From contig BEXV01000034.1 of assembly GCA_003118195.1 (NCBI GenBank), positions 111,945-175,944 of the forward strand: a DNA stretch of 64,000 nt. The letters are read 5' to 3'. The stretch is from Hemicentrotus pulcherrimus. Its lineage: Eukaryota > Echinodermata > Echinoidea > Camarodonta > Strongylocentrotidae. How positions within the stretch are numbered: the first letter of the stretch is position 1; each line of letters begins with the position of its first letter. This document shows, piece after piece, positions 35,570 to 45,547 of this stretch. The notes beneath the pieces are model-generated. The model saw nothing but the letters and a program-made list of their open reading frames with translations. It made no database searches and was not told the origin of the DNA. The translations under genes were made by a program, and so were the position numbers.

Positions 35570-38330
35570 CATTTTGACTGCAGAGCATGTGTCCTACAGC
35601 CCATCACAGTACAGTTGATATTTCCAGGCTTCTCTTCCAATATGAAGATAAAATATTCATGTGCAGCCTCAGCCCACGCTATACACTTAAACCAAACTCT
35701 ACTTTTTCATTTTCTCTCTTTTTGCTTTTCTTGCTCTATTCCTCTCTCACTTTGGGGATTACTTCAGTTTTTGTAATCATATTGTCAATTTCACTCCACT
35801 CATGATTTCAAACTGTCCACCTTACTTCAGAGAAATGTGATGCTTTTCATATAATGGTAAATATAGACTGATCTCTCAAATATCTTTGCTCATATAAATA
35901 TGCAGTGACTATTAATTTTCTATCACCTTCACTCATCATTTCCTACTGGATTTCTAAATTTGTTATTTGATTTTTTTGTTAACAATGTTTTGCTGATATT
36001 GCTATACAAAGTAGGTTAAAATCATTTTTTTTTTAACGCCAAGATTAAACCAAACACAATAAAAGACAAACATCAAGAAAAAAAATGGNTTGTGAGAAAA
36101 TTATGATTTGCTATTTGTTTTTCTTTAGTTCATTTTAGAAGATTTGCATGAATGTTGATGTTTGACCATTTTGTTTGCCTTAATAATGCATCTGCAAAAA
36201 AAATTGGGACATATGTTTTCTTGTCTTTTACTTTTGTTTTTGTCGGTCCAATCTGTCATTAACACAATATCCACATTGAAAAACTGAAAGTGGTTAAAAT
36301 TGCCAATATGGTGACCATGCAACAAAAATAATCTACAAAAGACACAATAATGGATCTAATTTTTGTTAACAAAAGTTTTACTTTTGAACCTGTATTTACA
36401 AGAAACAAATATACATAATCAATTATGAGTTAAAATGCTGTAAAATATATTTCATAATCATCACCTTGTTAATACAATAAGATCATACAACATACATCAA
36501 TGAGTTATGCAACTACAACCGATTGTATAATGAACTGCATGAATGTCATAATATAATGAAATGTTAATTTATTTGGCGTAACATCTGAGTACAACAGAAC
36601 TATTGTACTGGACACCCCATGCAATAATGCCCCTGATTATGAAGCAATGAACATTTCACGACACTTATTTAATTCTTATTAATCAAAATGGAATGTAAAG
36701 TCTAACATACAACATGTGAAACATAGCCATCCGAGCATGACATGTTTGGTGGCCCAATGTAGTATTACAAGTGATGGTCAAGAGGTGGTCCATTCATATG
36801 TGTACAATGGCCACTCATTAAAATACTGAAGACATTGGGACCTTGAAAATTACCTCAATGTGTCAGGTATCTTGTTACTGTATAAGCATTTATTCTTTAA
36901 TTTTCGTGAATCAATCATTGATCACAAATTGAACAACACACTATAATATTTCCAGCAGGTATCGTTGAATTTGAAATCACTGAAAGAAGCCCTGTCACAT
37001 GTTGCTGAGTGTCTACCGCTACAATATGATAAGTCACCAGGCCATGCAGCGCAGTACGAGACCACACTGATTGTAATGGCGCACTTAATTCAAGTATTTC
37101 ATTTTTTGTAATACTTAATGAGTTCATGATCCACTGAAATTCTGCAATAGAATGTTAATAAATGAAAAGAATATAATTAGTAGAGATTGTGGCTTCACTC
37201 AAATTTGTCGTAAATCCCTGATTCAAGAAAATACCATTACACAACAAATATTGACTCATACAGTATATCAGAGTACTTTAGATTGAGTTTCCACTGTTAA
37301 AATCTTAGCGAACTCAATATTTGTAGTCCATTTTCTTACCTTTTGAACCTTATGTAGTTGAGAATAAGTACAGTGTTTCTTTTTCCCTGTATGTGTAGAT
37401 ACTTCCTAGGGCTTCTATCTACCTATCATGAATGAATATCTCACAAGAAATTTCAGTTAAAGTTCCAACTATATCTACACTAGCAATCTAAGCATATCTT
37501 GAAATGCTTGAGTGTTAAACCCAAATTACCCTCGAAACTAGAAGTAAAGGTCTAAATGCCTTTAAATTGACCAACAACAAAACACTTAAGAGATACATTC
37601 AGCCTAAAACTACATTGAAGGATTTTTTGTGTACATAGAAAGAGGAGCCATGAAATTATTTTTTTAAATGTTCATATCTCCATTCCCAAATACGAAATAA
37701 TTTTTTCTGTGCACAATAATTTGAAAATTATATCACATGGTTTTATACTCTGTAACCTATTTTCATGACAGATGAACATGAATTAAATTAAAATAATGAT
37801 TGAAAAGACTAGAAGTGTCTTAGTCATCTCAATATTGCCATGTTAATGACTAAAGCAGGGTATTTAACAGGAATAAATGAATGAATACTCAAAGTACTAC
37901 AAATACATTTAGAGTGGCAAAGCTACAAAAAGAACTACAAGTCAAAGCAACAGAACAAGGTGAACTTACAGTTCCTTACAAAAATATAAATAGGTAACAA
38001 AATACCTTACTTGCCACTATTGCAAATTAATGCATCATATATATTTAATAGAAAGGGTGGATAAGAGGGAAAAATATGCCTAACATTGAATTATTCACAT
38101 TATTGACCCTGTAAAGAAAGAAATAATAGAATTAAGAATAACCACACAATTAGTGAAGTCTGTTGAATCTTACTGTGCAAACTGTTCACAACTAAACTAC
38201 ATGTATTTTTGTTACAAGCAACACAAATTGAACACACCCTTCCTTAAGAAAAGAATATAGTCACCCAAATACTTCCTGAAGCATTCAAATGATGACAAAC
38301 GTAGAATTGTGATTGCAAGGATGTTTCGCA
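35570..38330. other. AT-rich sequence downstream of RPIA
   Basis: No gene was found. The 3'-most part (below 38616) probably includes the RPIA 3' UTR; a minus-strand ATTAAA lies at 38044-38049, about 570 bp past the stop. An N is at 36089. Confidence 0.4.
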
Positions 38331-38332
38331 GT

Positions 38333-38466
38333 GATGTTCATGCGCACCTTAGTTGCCTAGGGTCAGCTTATCACATATTTACTACCGATATGCACAATAA
38401 AAAGAACTCCATGCATTGTGCATAACAGCTGGCCCTGCGCAGCTCAGTTGCGCAAAAACATTATTG
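38333..38466. mobile_element. Small imperfect foldback sequence
   Basis: ATGTTCATGCGCACCTTAG and the following TAGGGTCAGCT are mirrored, imperfectly, by AGCTGGCCCTGCGCAGCTCA and GTTGCGCAAAAACATT about 100 bp away. Size and symmetry suggest a MITE-like relic just downstream of the RPIA stop codon, probably in its 3' UTR. Confidence 0.4.
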
Positions 38467-38615
38467 TGGAGGGCCCTTAAGACAGAAATACATTTTAAAA
38501 ATTCTAATGGAAGACTTAGATTGAATACCAGCTCATAAAGAAACTCATAATGGAAAGTCTCTCTTACTGAACTATTAGATTTGTACAGCCTCGAATGTGA
38601 ACACAGCTGATAAAC

Positions 38616-41600
38616 TTATGGGTCCTGAATCTGAACGCTCCCATCAGCCATTCCAAAGTATGCCCTCTTTGCCATGTTGATGAACAACCCTGTATCAACG
38701 ACACCTAGAATGAAAAAAAATGATGAAAGATTGAGAAAGATGGTGAATGTTTTTGTTTTAATTGGCTATTTTCATAATGAACAATCAGATTTTAATAATA
38801 TAACAAGAAAAAGAATGAGAAAGATGGTAATTAAAAAATAAAAAAAAATTAGTTATTTCCAAACATTCAATCAGATTTCAATAAGAATAACATTGTAACT
38901 TTGATAACATTACAAACACTATTCATATCTGTGTATCAAACCTTTCTTCCAAATCGCCCTACACTGCTCGTCTTACTGTATAATTAATTTGTTTTTGATC
39001 AAAACCAATATTAACACAAAATAAATAGCTATGTTGCTCATTGTGACTTTTAGTGAATACCGGTACACAATACGGAAACAACAAACTTGTTTTTACTAAT
39101 CGAAGGATAGACAGTTGCCCGTTTGCTTTTTAAAACAACCAATGCCAAAAATATATTATGTCTTGTTTACTGAGAGTAGCATCATTAGTACTAGTACGGT
39201 CTCCAGAGGGCCATGCAATCCTATCATTCTAGCTTCAGGATGGCTTCCATTGAATGTGCTCAAGCATTCAAGGAATTTCTTCCTTCAAGATACCCATTTG
39301 ATTCACCTTGGTAGAAAGTGGCAAATATAGATGAATAATGTCCTGCCAAAGGATATAAGTGATGTGGTAGATATTAAAAACCCAAAACATGAGCTTCTTA
39401 CGTATTCCAGGGACTTTTCCACTAGCTGACAACACTTCCAGAGAGAACAACTCTTGAATAGAATTTAAAAAATAACATACCTGGAATCATCATAAGTTCC
39501 CTGTTGACTGCATCCCAGGTCTCAGGCTTCCTATCAAACTTCCAGTCCAATATGAAATTGCCATTATCTGTCACTACTGGACCCTGCAAAAAAAAAGTAC
39601 AAGTTTTTAAAAAAATAGTTATGTATTAAATACCATTTATATACTGTTACATTCTGGGTCTTTTTCCTCCTTCATTCTTCATGAAAACATGCTGAGTACA
39701 AATATAAGGCTGTTCCAAAATGGCTCTGAAATTTCATGAGGAATTATCGAACTGTCTGAGAGAGAGAGCATTTTCAATTCATTCCTGAAACAATATTTAT
39801 AGGATATGCCATATAAGTATTCTAAATGGCTAAATGTTTAAAAAAGACAAGTCAATATTGAAATACCAGATGCAATGTTTACTGGTAAATACCGGTAGAT
39901 GTAATAAAATCTTTCTTTGGTTTACATTTGCAGAGATGCCAACCCTATAGAATGGCTGTCAGTAACATTTACCATATTTGTCCGTAACAAATGGGGGTCT
40001 TTCAGGAACGCAAGACACAGCAGCAAAATCTTCGCGCAAAACGTACACAAACACCCAATCACTCTTATTGCATTTCGAACCTACCATTTTTAAGTCCAAA
40101 ATAAAAACGTTTTAAAAAATCTGTTTGCATTCAAAGGATCTCCTTCTCGGGTACTCTCTCTTTTGAGTGAATCCATGATAATATTCAGGAAGAAAACACC
40201 TCGTTCGAGCGTCGAACGGCAAATTTGAATCCACAGTCATATGGCAGAACTCGTATACTACACACACGCACACGTACACTCACCAGTACCACAGACACAC
40301 CAGCCCAGGCCGCTAGGCCCGGCGTTCATGAACAACAACAAACCGTATACCGCACTTGCAATGCGCCTGCTGAACCACTGAAGTCTTCGCTACTATACCT
40401 TGAATGGGTATTGCGGGCGCCGCTCGCACGTTTTGATACTAGTATCAAAACAGTAATGACGGCGGCCGTGTTGTTCAGAATTAAACAAGATGGCAACAGA
40501 CGGCCATGTGTGCGAAAGTGCCTATCCAATGTAGTCAAATTCAGTGAACTTATGAGTGAATGCGTGCGACATGCAGCGCTGTGTACGGAGGCTATGTGAT
40601 AAGGCGGCATCCGCTACAATGTACTTTTATTTATCTTTTCCTCGTAACCTTTTGATTGTTTACCGTAACGCCGTAACAAGAGCATTAAAACCGTAACAAA
40701 TACGGCGAAACCGTAACGGTTGGCATCTCTGCATTTGAGAAGAGTTATGTCGCCCTCTACTGTAGAATACTTACAGCTTTTGCTTTGGCCATCCTGAGTT
40801 CTGGCGAGCCACCAAACTTGGTCTGAATGGTTTTGATGACTGGACGATAGGCCATGGGAATGACTTCAATTGGAATGCCTTTGGTCCAGTTGATACCTAG
40901 GTCTGATGACTGTTTCCTGCGAGGAAAAAAGAGGAAAGTTTCAGAAAGATGGAAATCTTGGAATAAACAGAATGGTCACATTACTTTGTAGTGAAGGTGT
41001 TCTTTGAGAAAACATCTCTGAGAATTATTTAGAGTGGGTGATCATTCATAACATAAAAAAGGAATGGAAAGGTGAGCCAAAAAGTTATAATAAAAGTGGC
41101 AAATGCTGCTAAAAACGTAGATATTTAATCTTCTGTCAAGAGCCTATACTAAACAGCATATATTCTTTACAGTAATTTTCCTTCCTGTAAAATTGTGTCC
41201 GAAAAGGAAATTTCTTCCACGTGGAAAGTTCAACCCACAAAGAATTCTTCCAGTAAATTTAAATCCATCTTATTCTAATGAATGAAAGAGTCTTGTATTT
41301 ACCTGTAGTCTGCTATAACAATGAATGTATTGGCATTAGCAGCAACAATCTTTTCTTGTGTGAGGCAGCCTCTAAAATTTGAAAAAATAAAAATGGAAAT
41401 ATAACTTTTTAAATTCCCGTACTGATTCAAACTAAAAATAGAGTTTGCATAAACTAAGGCTAAAACTAAATCAAAGCCATCACAATTGTTATTTTGTAGT
41501 CATATAAAGGGAAATGAATAATCAAAGGCTTAAAATTTACCTGCCATCTTATAAAACATAGACATTCACAAACTGAATAGAAGCACTTAAAGATATATAG

Positions 41601-44600
41601 AGGNNNNNNNNNNNNNNNNNNNNNNNNNNNNNNNNNNNNNNNNNNNNNNNNNNNNNNNNNNNNNNNNNGGGGGGAGGGTAATCATCTTATATTTCTATCA
41701 AGAGGGGGCTGGGTCTTACTTCTTTCTCATCTCATCCAATATTTGATCTCTTGAACTTTGATAATACAACAGACTTAAATATATTTACAAAATATTCTCA
41801 ATTGGAAAATAAGCAATATTACTTGAAGGAAGTACGGTAGTGAGTACTTACCCACCACCTTTGATACATGTCAATCCACTATCCACTTCATCAGCACCAT
41901 CGATAGCTACATCTAGCTGGGGTCAGAAGTCAAAGGAAAACAAACATTCTCTTTACAATTATCAAATCAACTTAAATTCCAATATATATTACACATACCT
42001 AGTTTCAAATTATTTCTGACAGCCGATCATGGCTCGTTACTTTTTGCATTCTTTGTTTCTTTAGCTTCTGTTTATTGTCTGATATCTGCTTTCGATTCAT
42101 TCTTGCGTCAATTTGGTTGAGTGCAAGATGAAAAACTTAAGTATAGTATGTCAATCACTGCTACTCTTTTTAAAATGTATGAACAAAATGAGACTCTAGT
42201 CATTTTCTGTAAAATTTTGAAATTGAAGAATGTCAAATTTGTATCTTTTTGTTGTTACAACACTAAAGAAATGCACATTGCCTTACCATTCTAAATTCAA
42301 AGAACCAAATGAAAATTAGGAAAGAGAAACACCATTTTCTGATGTATTTTACTCCATTGTGTGTAACCAAACTGTATGCGGGGCTCCACACAAACCTTCT
42401 TGGAAGGGAGATCAAACTTGTTAACAATCTGTATGCATTTAGCCCTATGTAAACATTTCAAAATTAGGGGGCCTGAACTTGAATTTTGGGCACCCATTTA
42501 TCTAGGATGCAACAGCACACTGTGCTGTGAGTATGGTTCTTACCTCTGGCGTTCTCTCAAGGTCACTTAGGGTCAACCCATTCTCTACAATGAGCTGCTT
42601 GGCTTGGAATGATGTAGGTACGCATGTCACCTGAAGTTTCTCTTCTTTTACTCTTTCAGCTACATTCAAAGAATAAAATAGGGATGATCCGATGATGAAT
42701 CAATAACAAAATTTAAAATAACACCATTTTTATTGCCCAAATATCGATCCAAAAGGATAGTCAAGGCACCTACAAAGTAATGTCCATACTGACTTTAGCC
42801 AAACTGCCCCACTGCCCCAGGGGCACTAGAAGTATTCAAGGAATAACTTTCTACCAGTAACTGTAGATAAATGTCATGCCAAAGGACACTGGTGCCACAG
42901 TCTGACGACGCAACCATCAGAAAATCTCACCTCTACTAAGATCTACTATCATAGAATCCTATACTGTACTCATTACATTAATACACTTCAATAATAGAAG
43001 TCCAATGGAAATACTCAACATAAAATGGATCAAAGTGTACTTAAAAGCAGTTTAAAATTACTTGTACGGTACATATATACTTTGCATTACCTCTCCCAAT
43101 ACAACTGCACCTCCCCAAAGCTAATTTGATGGAATGTGGACATAGGGAAACATGTGCCATTCTCACAGCAAGCTTGTACACTTAATTAGGTTTGGACACA
43201 TCACATGACATGTTCCCCCCTACAAGGATCCTTTGGCAATGGAAAATATTTGTTTAATTCAGTTATATTGCAGTTTACATTGCAGTCGTGTATGAACTGA
43301 GACGTATATAAATACCATACACTTATTCCTCACTTTGTTTTACACAACATGCATCTACCGGTATTCATATATATAAATATATTTATTTTCAGCTACCATA
43401 TATTGTTATTGACTGTCTTTTTGTTGCTTTGGTTTTGTTTGTGCGTGTGTGTAAAGAAAAACCTATGAAAAGACATTTGAAACAAAAAGTTTTTCGTTGT
43501 TGTAAGCAATCCACTCGTATTGTTAATATTTTCTTCTTCCCTGTTTCCTATGATTTCACAAAATTAAAAATTGTTGCTATTATAAATCGTTGGCAATACC
43601 GGTAAATAAAATCAGACATTTTATTTTTTCTCTTTTTCATGAATTTGATGTCTACCTGAATGGCTTAATTACGACCATGAACTCTTTCATGTAAATAAAG
43701 AAAACAAATTGGGAACCCTCTCCATAACTTTGATGACCCAGGTCCGACTTAATTAGCTTTTATGCCCATGATACAAACTAATACAGACCTAGTCTTTCAA
43801 CGGCAAACACAATGGTAGAGCCACTTCCTACTCCCAGTCTGCAGTGGTCCTGAAAATGGAAAGAATTAAAATGAATTTCATATTTTGTAAAAGAGATGAT
43901 AAAGATGACAAAGTTGGTATAGTGCTGTGATCAAACGTTAAAAGTACAAGTCCACTCCACTGAAAAGTTGGGCTGATTAGGTAGAGAAAAATATATAAAA
44001 ACAAATATAACTTGATTTTGGAAAATGGTGCTCAGACGTATTTGTAAAAATTTTGTTTAATGACTAAAAAAACAAGTAAATGATTGAGCCGGTTCTCCCC
44101 CACAATGTATTTTTTGTGACGAAAGGTCCTCACAACACAGTTTCGTAATGTAACCAAATTTAATGCATACCGGTAAGCTTTGTGAAGTGCCTCGCTACAA
44201 AATATTTCATTCACCTGATAAGAATAACAGTATTTCAAAAGTCGGAACGCAAACTCCATATATAAAGTGTTGCTAGGTAGGGCAAGGCATAATGTTTGTC
44301 CAACCTGGCAACCACTAATGTTGTAATTGTCTATTGCAATACTATCATTCTTATCAGGTGAATGAAATTGTTTGTAATTGTATCGAGGCACTTCACAAAG
44401 ACGTATGCATTCAATTTGGTTACATTACGAAAATAGCCCATTGTCAGAATTTATACTCCTGTCATTTTCGTTGTGAGGAGCATGCGTCACATCCCTGTGG
44501 CAATTTAAATGTTTTGCTCTAAATAACCAAAACAAAAACGCCTGTGATATTTGGCAGTTTTAACCTTTTTTGAAAATTGGATTGGACTTGGGCTTTATAT

Positions 44601-45317
44601 AACCATCCGATATCAGACCATCCATGGCACTATCCGTTTTCAATTTGGCGGTCTTGATTACATTTACAGATTAATATATCAAAGGGGCTGTAGCATGAGA
44701 AATAGATAGTACTGCCCTCTGGTTGACGCCAACTACGTCTTCTTTTGGACAACTGCACATAAATAACGTATGGACTTAATTAACTGTGTCAGCACGCTAG
44801 CATTTGCGAAACAGACCGAAGTTCTCATCGGTTTCGTGTATGTTGCACGCACATGAATACGTAAGCCTACTGAGTACTGAGCTGCAGCCGCGTCGTCCGT
44901 AGTCGTATACCCGATTGACCCGAGTCAGGCCACAGAAAAGACACATAGTCTCGTCATGCTACAGCCCCTTTAAAACAGAACATGAAAACATGCACATGCA
45001 TCATCATTGCATGAGACAATTCATTTGGGTCATTCATTGTTTTTGACAAAATAAATGAAAATCATTAGATTTGTTTTGACAATGTTATCTCTTCAATCTC
45101 ATTTACTTTTATATTTTTGAATTTTTATTAGACTGAATACCTTCACGTGGTTGTTCACTGCGGCACATGCAGCAGCCTTCTTGGCCTGGTCAATCAAATC
45201 CATTGCTGAGGAATGTCCAACTCCGTTTGTTGTAGCCAGACGACACAACCGATCTGTAGAAATGCATGCATTCCTGATGCAATTCTTCGCAGGGTTAATT
45301 GCACTGTTCGCCAACAT
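38616..45317 (-). CDS. RPIA: Ribose-5-phosphate isomerase A, complete, 8 coding exons
   Basis: Interconverts ribose-5-phosphate and ribulose-5-phosphate in the non-oxidative pentose phosphate pathway (cytosol). Coding exons in transcript order: 45141-45317, 43789-43849, 42544-42659, 41852-41916, 41303-41371, 40775-40916, 39481-39583, 38616-38704. The joined frame is open for 273 codons plus stop. Family hallmarks are the [16 protein letters not shown] phosphate-binding loop (exon 2), [11 protein letters not shown] with the catalytic-site acidic residues (exon 4), [14 protein letters not shown] across exons 4-5, and [11 protein letters not shown] near the C-terminus. A second in-frame ATG at 45203 gives a 235-residue form with the usual core length; the extra 38 residues lack a clear targeting signal. 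The intron-2 donor is weak (GTCTGT). Introns carry several mobile elements and a 65-N gap (41604-41668). Identity is firm; the start is less so. Confidence 0.95.
39230..39360 (+). repeat. Dispersed repeat copy (TTCAAGGAAT-core family)
   Basis: CATTCAAGGAATTTCTTCC, CACCTTGGTAGAAAGTGGCA and CCTGCCAAAGGAT match the family also seen near 6000, 21400 and 42830. It lies in RPIA intron 7, antisense to the gene. Confidence 0.6.
39931..40731. mobile_element. 801-bp non-autonomous TIR transposon with 6-bp target duplication
   Basis: The ends are perfect 14-bp inverted repeats (CAGAGATGCCAACC at 39931; its complement ends at 40731), and CATTTG flanks both sides as a direct target-site duplication. Subterminal GTAACA/CCGTAAC motifs are repeated near both ends. 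The centre is CpG-rich and includes a palindrome TTTTGATACTAGTATCAAAA. The 124-codon plus-strand frame inside (40225-40599) has no transposase features, so the copy is non-autonomous. The superfamily is undetermined. It sits in RPIA intron 6. Confidence 0.88.
41604..41668. other. Assembly gap
   Basis: Sixty-five consecutive Ns in RPIA intron 4, followed immediately by a G-run. Confidence 0.99.
42825..42935 (+). repeat. Dispersed repeat copy (TTCAAGGAAT-core family), degraded
   Basis: GTATTCAAGGAATAACTTTC, then ATGCCAAAGGACAC and GTCTGACGACGCAACC, follow the family order but lack the middle CACCTGGGTAGA block. It lies in RPIA intron 2. Confidence 0.5.
43945..44597. mobile_element. Foldback element (about 650 bp) in RPIA intron 1
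   Basis: The left arm core at 44140-44236 (CGTAATGTAACCAAATTTAA through TTCATTCACCTGATAAGAAT) is mirrored at 44329-44436 with high identity, separated by a loop of about 95 bp. Outer segments (TCCTCACAAC and AAGTCCACTCC on the left; their inverses on the right to about 44595) extend the symmetry, with about 45 bp extra in the right arm. No protein is encoded. The frames at 44032-44391 and 44334-44522 arise from the arms. Confidence 0.75.
44681..44971. mobile_element. 291-bp MITE with 18-bp perfect terminal inverted repeats
   Basis: AAAGGGGCTGTAGCATGA at 44681 is exactly complementary to the segment ending at 44971. The interior is CpG-rich (about 44800-44930) compared with the flanks. No target duplication could be fixed. 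It lies in RPIA intron 1, about 170 bp beyond the exon-1 donor. Confidence 0.8.
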
Positions 45318-45547
45318 TTGTTCGCTTTTGCTGAGTGGTTTTGAAGAATTAACACGGAAGTGGTCAGCGGCGGAATCGGCAAGACCGTGCACGATTATTA
45401 AAATTAATGGAATTTCAACAAACTTGAGCGCAGCTAACTGCGCAAGAAATCACTTTCCAACATTAATTTACTAGCTTAGGCGGTTAGCCCATGTGCTTTT
45501 AGTTAATCAACTTTTCTCGTTTGATGAGACCTTGTTTTTTGTGAAAA
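45318..45547. promoter_or_regulatory. Shared divergent promoter of RPIA and FAM136A
   Basis: Only 230 bp separate the RPIA ATG (45317, minus) and the FAM136A ATG (45548, plus), so one core region must serve both. It holds an ETS/GABP-type site CACGGAAGTGG at about 45353-45363, adjacent AGCGGCGGAATCGGC, and no TATA box in a clear position. TATA-less ETS-containing bidirectional promoters are common for metabolic and mitochondrial genes in animals. Confidence 0.6.

Noticed and set aside
40225..40599. 124-codon plus-strand frame inside the 801-bp element
   Set aside because: No transposase motif, no start or splice context, and an opposing frame of similar length; its openness follows from the GC-rich core.
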